Numbered from the stretch's first letter, positions 26,408-36,129 are shown. The stretch is 64,000 nucleotides of DNA from CALOBA01 sp942491465 (GCA_942491465.1 CALOBA010000045.1:305044-369043), one strand, 5' to 3'. The notes: generated by a model from the sequence alone, not told the origin. Made by a program: numbers and translations.

Positions 26408-27727
26408 ATGGCTCATCAGCCGCTGCGGTCGCCCTACACAGGCGTTTTGGGCTGGATCGATTCGCGACTGCCAATCATCAGGATGCTCGATAAGGAGTAC
26501 CTGCAATTTCGGGTTCCCCGTAACCTCAACTACTTTTGGAGTTTCGGCGGGATTTTGATGATCTGCCTGGCGATCCTGACCGTGACAGGCATCGTGCTAG
26601 CGATGAATTACAAGCCATCCGAGGCTGACGCCTTCGCATCCGTGGAACGGATCATGCGTGACGTGAATTTCGGATGGCTAATCCGGTATATGCACTCGAA
26701 CGCGGCCAGCTTCTTCTTCATCGCCGTTTTCATACACATCTTTCGAGGGCTCTACTTCGGCTCCTACAAGGGTCCACGGGAGCTCATCTGGATTTTCGGC
26801 GTTGTCATTTTCTTCATGATGATGGCGACGGCGTTCTTGGGCTACACACTGCCTTGGGGACAGATGAGCTTTTGGGGCGCGACGGTTATCACCAACCTAG
26901 CCAGCGCTATCCCGCTGGTCGGCGACAGTATCGTCACCTGGCTGTGGGGTGGCTTCTTCATCGGCGACCAGACCGTCAACCGGTTTTTCGTGCTTCACTG
27001 GGTCATTGGTTTCGGAATCATCGCCGTGGTGTTGCTGCACATCACCGCGCTGCACATTACCGGCTCGAACAATCCGTCGGGGCTTGAACCCAAGACAGAG
27101 AGCGAGACGATCACGTTCAATCCGTTCATGACGATCAAGGATCTGCACGGCGCGATGGTGTTCTTCGTTTTGTTTGCACTGGTCCTGTTCTTCGCACCGA
27201 ACCTGTTTGGACACCCCGACAACTACATCCCGGCCAATCCGCTCGTCACACCGGCTCACATCGTTCCCGAGTGGTACTTCCTGCCCTTCTACGCGATCCT
27301 GCGGGCCATTCCCGACAAGCTGCTGGGTGTCGTGGCGATGGTCTCATCGATTGGTTTGCTCGCAGTCCTGCCCTGGCTGGACCGCTCGCCGGTGCGCAGC
27401 TGCGTGTTTCGCCCGGTGTGGAAATGGCTGACGCTACTGTTCGTCGTCAACTTCCTGGTTCTGATGTTTGTCGGCGCGAGGCCGGCGGAAGGCGTCTACG
27501 TGATCATCGCTCAGATCGGTACGGCCTACTGGTTCGCCTACTTCCTGATCCTGGCGCCTCTGGTCGGCCTGCTCGAACGGCCCAGCCGCATGCCGAAAGA
27601 CATCCACGAGTACGAAGAGATGAAGCGCTCCGGCGAAATTCGGTTCTTCCCACGTCTCTTCGGCTCGCGCCGTACACCGCGACGGAAGGATGGTGGTGCT
27701 GGAACGCAAGCAAGCCCGGCGGAGTGA
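26408..27727 (+). CDS. Cytochrome b of bc1-type complex, orphan copy
   Basis: Multi-helix membrane subunit (439 aa) that carries the two b haems and the quinol sites of complex III. Haem-ligand histidines are visible as pairs: RYMHSNAASFFFIAVFIHIF in helix B and HWVIGFGIIAVVLLHITALH in helix D. The quinol-oxidation motif PEWY occurs in HIVPEWYFLPFYAILRAIP. The start ATG at 26408 follows CCGAGGAG. Normally petB/fbcH sits between the Rieske and cytochrome c1 genes; neither is found here. It could pair with a partner set elsewhere or be a second copy with a different function. Confidence 0.93.
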   Translation: MAHQPLRSPYTGVLGWIDSRLPIIRMLDKEYLQFRVPRNLNYFWSFGGILMICLAILTVTGIVLAMNYKPSEADAFASVERIMRDVNFGWLIRYMHSNAASFFFIAVFIHIFRGLYFGSYKGPRELIWIFGVVIFFMMMATAFLGYTLPWGQMSFWGATVITNLASAIPLVGDSIVTWLWGGFFIGDQTVNRFFVLHWVIGFGIIAVVLLHITALHITGSNNPSGLEPKTESETITFNPFMTIKDLHGAMVFFVLFALVLFFAPNLFGHPDNYIPANPLVTPAHIVPEWYFLPFYAILRAIPDKLLGVVAMVSSIGLLAVLPWLDRSPVRSCVFRPVWKWLTLLFVVNFLVLMFVGARPAEGVYVIIAQIGTAYWFAYFLILAPLVGLLERPSRMPKDIHEYEEMKRSGEIRFFPRLFGSRRTPRRKDGGAGTQASPAE

Positions 27728-28270
27728 TCATCCAACACTGAACAAGCCACGTTGAGCGCTCTGCGGTAGGTGGGACGTGAACCATGCGCCCTCCTCCCTC
27801 CTCTGCAGACGCTCAGCAGTGGTTAGAAAAGGCATTCTGAAAACATTCACGGGCAGTCGTGCCAATCCGACACCCGATGAGCAACATTCCTACTGCTCAA
27901 CGACCCGCTTTGCTTCACATTGCCTTCGGCCGACTGCGCGACACTCTTCGCGGATTGGGGTAGTCGTGATCGCGCGTGACCTATCGCTCCCTCCGGCCTA
28001 CCAGGCGCAAACGACGCCAGCCAGAATCGTCTCTGGTGCTCATGGCTATTCTGTGTTGGCGCCAGCGAGATCGACATTCTTGGAACTTGACGATCGCGCT
28101 CCCGAGAGCAGCTGATATCGTCCGTCTTTGCGAGGTTCCAGTGAACTAACTTGGCGCGGCGCGCGTAAATTATACTGTGAACTGGCAGCTAAAAAGCGTG
28201 TGGGCTGAAACAGATAGGCGGAGACCCGTGCCCACTCACCACCCGGTTATTAACCGATGGAGCCCCCCCC
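27728..28270. other. Intergenic region, nothing recognised
   Basis: About 540 bases between cytochrome b and the glutathione peroxidase gene. Short frames exist but none shows family motifs or consistent codon bias. Confidence 0.5.
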
Positions 28271-28789
28271 GTGCACATCAAGTCCAAGCAACCTCGCACT
28301 CGCAGTAACAGCGGAGCTCATGCGTTCGTGTTCAACGAGATAGACGGTCCCACCCTATCATTACAGCGGTTCGCGGGGCAGCCCATTCTGATCGTGAACA
28401 CAGCGTCGACATGCGGGTTCGCAACCCAATTTGGCGCGCTACAGGAGCTGTGGGATCGCTACCGTGATCGGGGTTTAGTCGTGATTGGTGTGCCATCCAA
28501 CGATTTTGGAGAGCAAGAGCCACATTCAAACGCCGAAATCGAAGCACTCGCCCGACGCCACGGCATTACGTTCCCGCTTACGGAGAAAACTGTTTTGGTC
28601 GGTGAAGACGGCCATCCTTTTTATCGGTGGGTGTCCGCCGAGCTTGGTGAAGGAGCAGCGCCCAGCTGGAACTTTCACAAATATCTTATCGATGGTGAAG
28701 GAAACTTTGCAGGGCTATGGCCTCCAGAGGTTAATCCCCTCGATGCCAGTGTAGTCGAGGCCATTGAGCAGGTACTACCTAGACAATAA
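28271..28789 (+). CDS. Glutathione peroxidase-family thiol peroxidase
   Basis: A 172-residue thioredoxin-fold peroxidase. The peroxidatic cysteine is in NTASTCGFATQFGALQELWD; the second motif is VVIGVPSNDFGEQEP and the third APSWNFHKYLID (Trp and Asn retained). Where many family members have Gln in the second motif, this has Asp (SNDFG), a variant I recall from alphaproteobacteria. No selenocysteine codon. The start is a GTG at 28271 after a GGAG; no signal peptide, so cytosolic. Likely role is reduction of peroxides with glutathione or thioredoxin. Confidence 0.92.
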   Translation: MHIKSKQPRTRSNSGAHAFVFNEIDGPTLSLQRFAGQPILIVNTASTCGFATQFGALQELWDRYRDRGLVVIGVPSNDFGEQEPHSNAEIEALARRHGITFPLTEKTVLVGEDGHPFYRWVSAELGEGAAPSWNFHKYLIDGEGNFAGLWPPEVNPLDASVVEAIEQVLPRQ

Positions 28790-29058
28790 ACGGCGATGCT
28801 GAAGAATGGCGTCGCGGCAACATTCTTTCAGGGGTCGAGCTCAGTTAGGTAGCCCGACCCTTTGCCTTATTGCCGTGACACGCAAAAGCAATGACTGGTT
28901 GGCAACGTGGTGCTTCGGCCGCTGTGGCGCCTTTAAATTGACGACAAATCAGCCAGCCTAAAACGTACTCGACGGCAAGGCTTCATCATTCATATCGGGA
29001 CGGGAAAACGCAGGCAGTTCTATCAAATGGTGGGGTTTGGTGAGCAGGAACTCGTTTG

Positions 29059-29574
29059 GTGAGCACTAACGAGACCCGAGGCGTAAGCGTAGTAGCCGCG
29101 ACGGACCTCGAGGACGGTGAACGCAGGCGACACGAGCGTTTCATGAGCGAGGCCCTGGCCGCGGCCTCGGATGCGCACAGTCCTTTTGCCGCGCTAATCG
29201 TGGATCGTCGTGATCAGCGGATCATTTGCCGGGGCATCAACCGAAAACGCGACAATCCCATCCTGCATGGCGAAGTGTCCGCGATCCTGAATTGCGAAGA
29301 ACTCAACTCAAGCATCGAGTGGCAAAACCTAACCCTCTACACCACTGCCGAACCCTGCCCGATGTGCGCGGCAGCCATCGTTTGGGCGGGCATCTCAGAA
29401 GTCGTGTATGGCACCTCCATCGCGGAACTGGCAAGCCTCGGCATCAATCAAATTGATTTGGAGAGCGAGGAAGTAGCCAGAGCGGCGCCGTTCTACCGCG
29501 GTGCCATAATCGGTGGAGTTCTCGCGGATCGAACTTTTGAAATGTATCGAGATTGGGCACGAAGCCATTGTTAA
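29059..29574 (+). CDS. Nucleoside/cytidine deaminase-like zinc protein
   Basis: A 171-residue hydrolytic deaminase of the CDA fold. The zinc site is seen as HGEVSAILNCEEL (His and the catalytic Glu) and AEPCPMCAAAIVWAGI (PCxxC). The family includes guanine deaminase, tRNA adenosine deaminase and cytosine deaminase-like enzymes; the TSIAELASLGINQIDL region fits the general nucleoside deaminase group better than TadA. GTG 29059 is a reasonable start (CAGGAAC upstream), with TTG 29056 and ATG 29143 as alternatives. It stands alone before an IS110 copy. Confidence 0.85.
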   Translation: MSTNETRGVSVVAATDLEDGERRRHERFMSEALAAASDAHSPFAALIVDRRDQRIICRGINRKRDNPILHGEVSAILNCEELNSSIEWQNLTLYTTAEPCPMCAAAIVWAGISEVVYGTSIAELASLGINQIDLESEEVARAAPFYRGAIIGGVLADRTFEMYRDWARSHC

Positions 29575-29645
29575 ACGGCGACATAATAATAAAATAATAA
29601 AATTTTGAGCTTTAGACCCCATGTCCGATTAGGTCTGGGGTGACC

Positions 29646-29715
29646 CGTCTCGCAGTATGCATGTGTCGAGGGTTACGCCGGATGGTCCGGCGCCTTTCCT
29701 CATGCATAGGAGACG
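29646..29715 (+). ncRNA. Long hairpin in IS110 left end; covers the transposase ribosome binding site
   Basis: Three nested stems pair in order: CGTCTC (29646-29651) with GAGACG (29710-29715), TATGCATG (29656-29663) with CATGCATA (29701-29708), and CGCCGGA (29676-29682) with TCCGGCG (29686-29692). The outer 3' arm includes the GGAG that precedes the transposase ATG at 29720, so folding would hide the start site. IS110 left ends are known to encode bridge RNAs; whether this is one is inference. Confidence 0.5.
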
Positions 29716-29719
29716 CGTC

Positions 29720-30826
29720 ATGGAAGAGACTATCACGTTTGTCGGTTTGGACGTTCACAAGAACAGCATCGCGGTCGCGGACGGCGGTTTGGCCGGCGAA
29801 GTTCGGTATCTGGGGGTGATCGACAACACGACGAAGGCGTTGGACCGGCTGATCGCCCGCCTGGAGCGGCCAGGCCGGGTCCTGCGTTTCTGCTACGAGG
29901 CCGGCCCCTGCGGCTATGGTGTTTTTCGTCACCTGCAGGGGCGGGGATACGCCTGAATGGTTGTGGCGCCGTCGCTGATCCCGCGCCGCCCCGGCGAGCG
30001 GGTCAAGACCGACCGGCGCGACGCGGCGACGCAGGCGAGGCTGTTGCGCGCCGGGGAACTGACGGCGGTGTGGGTGCCCGACGCCGACCACGAGGCGATG
30101 CGCGACCTGGTGCGGACCCGGGCGGCGGCGATGCGCGCGCGGCACCGGGCGCGCCAGCAGCTGTCGGGGTTTCTGCTCCGCCATGGCCGCGTCCGTTCCG
30201 GCAAGAACTGGACCCTCGCCCATCGCCGCTGGCTGAGCACCGTCCGCTTCGACCATCCGGCGCAGCAGATCGTGCTGCAGGACCTGATCGACGCCGTCGA
30301 CGACGCCGACGCCCGCTGCGCCCGGCTGGTCGCGCAGATCGAAGAGCTTCTGCCACAGTGGTCGATGGCGCCGGTGGTCGAGGCGCTGCAAGCGATGCGC
30401 GGGATCGCCCTGATCGTCGCGGTGACCCTGGTCGCCGAGGTCGGCGATCTCCGCCGCTTCGACAATCCCCGCCAGCTGATGGCCTATCTCGGCCTGGTCC
30501 CGTCGGAGCATTCGAGCGGCCCGCGGGTGCGCCGCGGCGCCATCACCAAGGCCGGAAACGGCGAGGCGCGGCGCGTCCTGATCGAAGGCGCCTGGAGCTA
30601 CCGGCTGCAGGCCCGGGTCGGCCGCAGCCTGTTGGATCGTCTGCAAGGGCTGCCGAAGCCGGTTCGCGAGATCGCCTGGAAGGCCCAGGTCCGGCTGTGC
30701 GCCCGCTACCGCCGGCTGAGCGCCGCCGGCAAGCCGCAGCCGGTGGTGACGACGGCGATCGCCCGCGAGATGCTCGGCTTCGCCTGGGCCATCGCCCGCC
30801 ACGTCCAGCCGCGCACCACGAACTAA
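29720..30826 (+). pseudogene. IS110-family transposase interrupted by one in-frame TGA
   Basis: DEDD-type transposase (about 368 codons). Catalytic landmarks are all present: FVGLDVHKNSIAVAD, CYEAGPCGYGVF, then ERVKTDRRDAATQARLL, and the C-terminal Tnp20-like part with MRGIALIVAVTLVAEVGDL, LMAYLGLVPSEHSSGP and KAGNGEARRVLIEGAWSY with a serine nucleophile region. The reading frame is unbroken except for TGA at 29954-29956, where relatives carry a Cys codon before VVAPSLIPRR; one base change (TGC to TGA) explains it. An internal ATG follows at once (29957), so a truncated C-terminal protein could be made. Confidence 0.85.
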
Positions 30827-31202
30827 GAGGACTTCAACCCACCGATCAAACAAACGGAGGACCGCCAACGAAACAACCACCATTCTGCCGGCGCCCATGC
30901 CTGGAGGCGAGGCCACGGTCGGGGGAACCCTCGAGGACTCTATGAGAGGGGGGCGCCCGTCCCACACCCGACCTTAGACCGAGGCAGCCCCGCGACGAAA
31001 CCCGGGTCAGGCGGTTTCAACCCGCGTATCAGAGCATGATCAACCGTCGTTACGATGGTCTCGCCTCCGGTCATGGGCGCCTGCTACATTCGAATCTCGA
31101 CACCGGCAAACGGTGAGCGGACAATTGCACCTGCATGCCTTGAAATCGGACATAGGAGAGTCTGTCCGGGAATATAATGAGGGGTTGCACAGTTTTCGGA
31201 GC
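30827..31202. other. Right end of IS110 and intergenic DNA
   Basis: Contains the non-coding right part of the IS110 copy up to about 30985 and then spacer to the next gene. No gene seen. Confidence 0.5.
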
Positions 31203-31826
31203 ATGAGGCGGATGGAGGGGAGCGAGTTTACAAGATGGTTTCTGGCGCTGTTTTTCGTCAGTGTCGCGGCCTTCTACACCGTCCGGATCATCGTGGCGAA
31301 GAACCGGATGCACGCCTCCCCGGTGTTCACGGGAGAGCCCGGTACCTTGCACTGGACTACCCATACCGCCTTTAGGGGTTTCCGCGCCCTCATTCTCTGC
31401 GTCTGCCTTGCCCGCCTGGCATGGCCCCCAATCGACCGTTATCTGGTCACGTTTGATGTTTTGTGGCGCCCGGTCGTGCTGATCCTTGGGTGTATCCTGC
31501 TGGCAGCGAGTTTCTTGGCCGTTACCCTCATCCATTTCTACATGGGAGAGAACTGGCGATCCGGTACCCGCGCCGAGGACAAAACCCGACTGATCACCTC
31601 GGGTCCGTTCATTTTTTCCCGTAATCCAATGATGCTTTGTGTAATTGCAGGACAACTCGGCTTGTTTCTCGCGCTGCCATCTGTCTTCACCCTGGTTTGC
31701 TTCGTAGTTGGCGTTTGGGCGGTGACGACGCAGGTTGGTGTTGAAGAACGGCTCCTTCGGAAACGCTTCGGCGAAAGCTACAGCGTTTACGCGGCGCGCA
31801 CGCCGCGTTGGCTCCTCTTCCGTTGA
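31203..31826 (+). CDS. Isoprenylcysteine carboxyl methyltransferase-like (ICMT/PEMT fold) membrane protein
   Basis: A 207-residue integral membrane protein with about five hydrophobic helices. The C-terminal half shows the ICMT/phospholipid methyltransferase pattern: ITSGPFIFSRNPMMLCVIAG (the GP-x-x-x-SRNP motif that binds SAM), then GVEERLLRKRFGESYSVYAA. Such proteins methylate small or lipid substrates at the membrane; the substrate here is unknown. Start at ATG 31203; ATG 31212 is an alternative. No operon partners. Confidence 0.8.
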   Translation: MRRMEGSEFTRWFLALFFVSVAAFYTVRIIVAKNRMHASPVFTGEPGTLHWTTHTAFRGFRALILCVCLARLAWPPIDRYLVTFDVLWRPVVLILGCILLAASFLAVTLIHFYMGENWRSGTRAEDKTRLITSGPFIFSRNPMMLCVIAGQLGLFLALPSVFTLVCFVVGVWAVTTQVGVEERLLRKRFGESYSVYAARTPRWLLFR

Positions 31827-32267
31827 TCCTAAAGCACTTGCGGGAACGCGTGCTGTCGATGGACGCGATTTTCACGGGTTTGAACAGCCAAGTCGCTCAG
31901 CGCCGCAGCGCGAGAGCGCATCAGCGGTGGTCCAAGAGCCGTTTTTACCAAAGGTTTTGCGGCCTTACCTAAGGATGCATTTTGATCAGCTCCCCTGGCG
32001 CAGGCTTGCCAACCTTTTCGAGGAAGTTCTTCTTCCGATCTTCGGTGAGGCGCACCGCTGAATGTCGTTGGACCCTACCAAGCAGAGCTTTATCCGGGGT
32101 TTCGGATGCTAAAGGCGGTGATCACCATCAGATCGCGAATACGACTCTCTTATATAATCCCGTTTTTGCTCACCGAACTTGTCTGCACTAACTCTGCACG
32201 CGTAGCGGCGCCGCTGCGGAGCTACGTCAGCCTCCAATCGGAACTTGCATAAATGATCGACGCCGCT
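31827..32267. other. Intergenic region, no secure gene
   Basis: About 440 bases between the ICMT-like gene and the converging NDH-2 gene. The part near 31975-32061 reads as a plausible C-terminal peptide (MHFDQLPWRRLANLFEEVLL) but has no start or family match, so it may be a gene remnant. Confidence 0.4.
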
Positions 32268-33587
32268 TTAGGCCGCTCGATTCTCGCCGGTTGAACGCGC
32301 CCCCGGGGATGCCTCTTTGTCTTGCTTGTTAATGATCAATCGAGCCCCGCGCCCGAAGGTAACGTAGGCCCACATCCAGTTGAGAAAAACCGAAAGTCGG
32401 TTCCGTGCGCCGATAAGGAAGTAGATGTGAGCAAAGCTCCAGAGCAGCCAAGCAAACCATCCGGTGATTTTGAACCAACCGAGGTCAAGAACCGCTGCAG
32501 ACCGTCCGATCGTTGCAAGGTTGCCATAGTCCCGGTAGCGGAAACGGCTGTTGCTATTGTCGCCATCGAGCCGGCGCCGAATGACGTCCGCAACGAATTT
32601 CCCTTGCTGTTTTGCGACCGGAGCAACGCCCGGCAGAGGTAAGCCGTTCGCGCCAGCCACATGAGCGGCATCTCCAATAACGAACACGTTGGTCTGACCC
32701 GGCACGCTCAGGTCGTCGGCTACAAGGATCCTGCCACTGCGATCAGCCTTAGCGCGCAGCCAGCGTGATACAAGCGGAACTTCTACCCCGGCAGACCAGA
32801 TTACCGTGGATGCGTCAATATGAGCGCCACCGACCACGATACCATTGTGGTTTATGTCCTCGACAGCCTGTCCTGTCACCACTTCAACGCCGAGGCGCTC
32901 AAGAGCTCGCTGCGCATAGTCGGATAATCGGGATGGAAACGCAGGCAGTATTCGCGGCCCGGCCTCCACCAGAAGAATTCGTGCAGATGTCGGATCGATA
33001 CGGCGAAAATCGCGCGCCAGTGCCCGCTTGCAAAGTTCGGCCGCCGCGCCGGCCATTTCAACGCCGGTCGGTCCAGCGCCGACAATAGCAATGGTCATAT
33101 TTCGATCTTGAACGGCTTTGTCATCGCTCGCCTCTGCGCGTTCAAAGGCGGAAAGGATCTGCCGGCGTATCTTCAGGGCGTCTCCAAGCGACTTCAGGAA
33201 AATCACGTGGTTTTGCCACTGTGGACACCCGAAAAAGCTGTAGACGGCACCTGTTGCAATGATCAGGAAGTCATATCCAATTCGTCTAACCTTTGTGACG
33301 ACCTGATGCCTTTCGGTGTCGATCTCGACAACTTCGTCCAAGAGGACCGTCACGTTCTTCTGGTCCCTGACCAGAGACCGGATAGGAGTTGCGATGTCGG
33401 CCGGCGACAAGCCTGCCGTCGCCACCTCGTAGAGAAGTGGTTGAAAGAGGTGATGGTTTTGCCGGTCTATGATCGTTACGTCTGCAGCGGCGCCAGCAAG
33501 GCCTCTAGCGCAGGCCAATCCGCCGAAGCCGGCACCGATAATGACAACTTTGGGAGCACTCCGGTTAGACACAAGTTTCAGCGACAT
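32268..33587 (-). CDS. ndh: Type II NADH:quinone dehydrogenase (NDH-2)
   Basis: Single-subunit, non-proton-pumping NADH dehydrogenase of 439 residues bound to the inner membrane. FAD motif KVVIIGAGFGGLACARGLAG, then NHHLFQPLLYEVATAGLSPA, the NADH motif TIAIVGAGPTGVEMAGAAAE, and VFVIGDAAHVAGANGLPLPG. The C-terminus after FAWLLWSFAHIYFLIG is amphipathic/hydrophobic, typical for membrane anchoring. With the orphan cytochrome b and the NDUFA9-like protein it makes a third respiratory gene in this accessory stretch. Transcribed alone; an AT-rich segment upstream (33630-33690) is a likely promoter. Confidence 0.93.
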   Translation of the reverse strand: MSLKLVSNRSAPKVVIIGAGFGGLACARGLAGAAADVTIIDRQNHHLFQPLLYEVATAGLSPADIATPIRSLVRDQKNVTVLLDEVVEIDTERHQVVTKVRRIGYDFLIIATGAVYSFFGCPQWQNHVIFLKSLGDALKIRRQILSAFERAEASDDKAVQDRNMTIAIVGAGPTGVEMAGAAAELCKRALARDFRRIDPTSARILLVEAGPRILPAFPSRLSDYAQRALERLGVEVVTGQAVEDINHNGIVVGGAHIDASTVIWSAGVEVPLVSRWLRAKADRSGRILVADDLSVPGQTNVFVIGDAAHVAGANGLPLPGVAPVAKQQGKFVADVIRRRLDGDNSNSRFRYRDYGNLATIGRSAAVLDLGWFKITGWFAWLLWSFAHIYFLIGARNRLSVFLNWMWAYVTFGRGARLIINKQDKEASPGARSTGENRAA

Positions 33588-33761
33588 GATTTTACCTCGT
33601 GCGTTTCAGCTTTTTACGATTTTCTGGAAAGCACGGATCGCCGATTACTCTATAATCCAGCTAATATAATAATGCGCGGTAGAAGAAATGCGGACGAACC
33701 TGCCTTTCGAATTAAACTTCCTTATAGCTGCTATAGGGAGCAAGCAAGTTGGATGTATCGA

Positions 33762-34433
33762 CTATGACATCCGATACCCGACGTTCCGCAAGGTGACGAT
33801 CCGTTCGCCTTCGCTGCCGATCTTTCGGCGGATGCGGCCCACATAGACATCAACGATATTCGTAAGCGGGTCTTCATTCGTCCCCCAAACCGTGTTCAGT
33901 ATGCGTTCACGGGATAAAACGCGGCCGACGTTCGACATCAACAGCACGAGCAGGTCGCGCTCTTTCTTGGAAAGCTCGATTTCGGTTTCGCCAACCTTGA
34001 CCTGCATTGAGGCCCTGTCGAAACTGATGTCGCCGACGCTGAGCAACGATTTGGACTCGGTCGTTGTGTATCCAGTCGCGCGGCGGTTCAACGCTTCGAT
34101 CCGGGCAACAAGCTCGGCGAAATCAAAGGGCTTGGGCAGATAATCGTCGGCCCCGATGCGCAAGCCCTCGACCTTCTCGTCGGCCGCGTCGAGCGCCGTG
34201 AGCATCAGAATCGGCGTCGTGCTCTTACGGGCACGAAGTTTTCGACAGACATCCTGACCCTGGATGCCCGGCAACATCAGGTCGAGCAGGATCACGTCGT
34301 AGGAACTGACCTGTGCATAGTCCAACCCGGTTTCGCCGTCGCTGGCGTGGTCCACGCACCAACCCTCCGCCGCAAGACCGCGTCGGATGAAGTCAGCAAC
34401 CCGCGATTCGTCTTCAATAAGCAAAATATTCAT
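33762..34433 (-). CDS. OmpR-family response regulator
   Basis: Two-domain transcription factor of 223 residues. Receiver: acidic pocket LIEDESRVADF, phospho-acceptor Asp in DVILLDLMLPGIQG, Lys in YLPKPFDFAE. C-terminal winged helix: LSKKERDLLVLLMSNVGRVL, LTNIVDVYVGRIRRKIG. It follows the histidine kinase by about 100 bases on the same strand. Direct ATGAACG repeats upstream of the operon (38779-38819) are a likely binding site. An ATG at 34463 would add 10 residues with no better ribosome site. Confidence 0.93.
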   Translation of the reverse strand: MNILLIEDESRVADFIRRGLAAEGWCVDHASDGETGLDYAQVSSYDVILLDLMLPGIQGQDVCRKLRARKSTTPILMLTALDAADEKVEGLRIGADDYLPKPFDFAELVARIEALNRRATGYTTTESKSLLSVGDISFDRASMQVKVGETEIELSKKERDLLVLLMSNVGRVLSRERILNTVWGTNEDPLTNIVDVYVGRIRRKIGSEGERIVTLRNVGYRMS

Positions 34434-34530
34434 GGGCCGATCCGGTTGTCTTGTGGGGCTCATCCATAGTCTTGTTCGTTCATGGCTCGCTTTCGATGGA
34501 CACTCAAGTTTACCGCCGTATGCCCAAGGC

Positions 34531-36114
34531 TTATGCGCGTTTGAGAGTCATTTCCCCGTTGACGACCCGAACGGCAGGACTCCGCGGAAGGTCGATCTGA
34601 ACACGAAGGCCGCCGAGCGCTGAATCGCCCAGGGTCACGTGACCGCCATGCGCCTCGACAATGGACTTCACAACGGGCAACCCAAGGCCACTGCCTTCGA
34701 TCCCCTGACCCGAAGCATTTGAGCCGCGGAAAAAACGTTCGAACGCACTGCGTTTTTCATCCTCGCTCAGGCCCGGCCCGTCATCTTCGACTGTGACCTG
34801 GAAACCGTCAAACGTTGAGACGAGCGCAGCGGCAATCGTGGGGCCGCCATGGCGCCGGGCGTTCTGGAACAAGGCCAGGAGCGCCTGTCGCAGACGCACA
34901 TGATCGACAGAGAGACGTGCGGGTTCCGGTGGCATGTCGAGTGCAATCTCCTGCGGGAACATCTCGGCCGCATCCTCAAGGAGTTTACGCAGGTCCGTCT
35001 CCCGTCGGTCCAGACGCAACTGTCCGGCTTCATGGCGTGCGACAGTGAGCATGTCGTCCACGATCTGGTTGGTGTGCTTGGCAGAATCGCGGATGCGAGC
35101 CAGGGCATGGGAGGCCTCATCGCTCAGACCCCGACGGTTGCGCAGGGCCACGTCGGCCTCGCCCAGAATGATGGTGAGCGGGGTGCGCAATTCGTGGCTG
35201 ATGTCAGCCATGAAGCGCTTGCGATTCGCTTCGCCAAGTTCAAGCCGTTCAATAAGACGCTTCTGCTCGACAGTGCGTTCCTCGACGGTCTTTTCAAGCT
35301 GCTTTTTCTGTTCTTCACGGCTTATCTCGCGTTCAGACAGGTTGGACGCCATGTCGCCTAGCACGGCCCCAAGTTCGCGGAATTCCAGGCTGCCGTCGAG
35401 TGCAACGGGTTGGGCATAGTCGCCTTTGCGCAGGTTTGCGAGGCTGGCTTTCAACCGGATCAGCGGTGTACGGATTTGCCGGTTAAACGACAGGAAGCCG
35501 ATCCCCAAGAGCAAGAGCGCCAGCAGGGGCAATACATAGGCTAGTGCCTCAATCCGAGCACGGAAAGCAGCAGCATCGGCCCGGGTTTCCTCGACCTCTT
35601 CGATTTCTTCTGCCAGCGCTTCTTCTATGAGCTGCGTCAAGTGAATGTCGATTTCCCGGTCCAGCAGATCGGCAAGGCGCTCGATCTGTGCCGCGGTTTC
35701 CAATGGCTCACCGGATTCCGAAAGCTTCAGGAGCGCCTCGTTCACCAGACGGATATCGGTCTCCAGGTCCTCCAGAAACTCCAACTCTTCCATCTCTTCT
35801 TCGCCAACCATTCGGATTTCGCCCACAATGATGGCGCGGATGTCTGCGATATTCTGATTGATGCGGGCTTGCAGTTCACGTTCGCCCACGCCCCGGTCGC
35901 GGTCGCCGATCAAGAGCGCATCGCCGTGCTGTTTGAACAGCCGGAACACATTGGCCTTAAGTTGCAGGTGCAGGTTATAGGAATCGTGCGAAAGCTGGAT
36001 CCGCGCGTCCCACCATCGCCCTTTTTCGACACTATAAAAATGCACCGCCCCAAGGGCCATGATGAGGGCCACGATAAAGACGGCATACAGACTAAAGAGC
36101 GTGGTTGATCTCAT
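34531..36114 (-). CDS. Sensor histidine kinase, membrane-bound
   Basis: A 527-residue kinase. N-terminal helix at about 5-27, a periplasmic part rich in Glu (EEALAEEIEEVEETRADAAA) predicted as helical bundle, second helix at about 192-212, HAMP domain (RLKASLANLRKGDYAQPVAL), coiled coil, H-box MADISHELRTPLTIILGEAD with the phospho-His, N-box ALFQNARRHGG, G boxes VEDDGPGLSEDEKRSAFERF and GSGLGLPVVKSIVEAHGG. Partner of the adjacent response regulator. Its genetic tie to an ABC-type membrane protein and a P-loop protein suggests the kinase reads the state of that system. Confidence 0.93.
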   Translation of the reverse strand: MRSTTLFSLYAVFIVALIMALGAVHFYSVEKGRWWDARIQLSHDSYNLHLQLKANVFRLFKQHGDALLIGDRDRGVGERELQARINQNIADIRAIIVGEIRMVGEEEMEELEFLEDLETDIRLVNEALLKLSESGEPLETAAQIERLADLLDREIDIHLTQLIEEALAEEIEEVEETRADAAAFRARIEALAYVLPLLALLLLGIGFLSFNRQIRTPLIRLKASLANLRKGDYAQPVALDGSLEFRELGAVLGDMASNLSEREISREEQKKQLEKTVEERTVEQKRLIERLELGEANRKRFMADISHELRTPLTIILGEADVALRNRRGLSDEASHALARIRDSAKHTNQIVDDMLTVARHEAGQLRLDRRETDLRKLLEDAAEMFPQEIALDMPPEPARLSVDHVRLRQALLALFQNARRHGGPTIAAALVSTFDGFQVTVEDDGPGLSEDEKRSAFERFFRGSNASGQGIEGSGLGLPVVKSIVEAHGGHVTLGDSALGGLRVQIDLPRSPAVRVVNGEMTLKRA

Positions 36115-36129
36115 GATTGTCAGCCTATT

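Larger units (their letters stand above)
29620..30985 (+). mobile_element. IS110-family insertion sequence (boundaries approximate)
   Basis: Contains one transposase gene (29720-30826) with an in-frame stop, a structured left non-coding end (hairpin at 29646-29715) and about 160 bases of right non-coding end. IS110 elements lack clear terminal inverted repeats, so I cannot fix the ends; the limits given span from 'gaccccatgtccgattaggtc' to just after 'ccttagaccgaggc'. Confidence 0.65.

Noticed and set aside
29954..29956. TGA in the IS110 transposase as a selenocysteine codon
   Set aside because: No SECIS-like hairpin right after the TGA and no precedent in this family; a simple nonsense mutation or ATG reinitiation is more likely.
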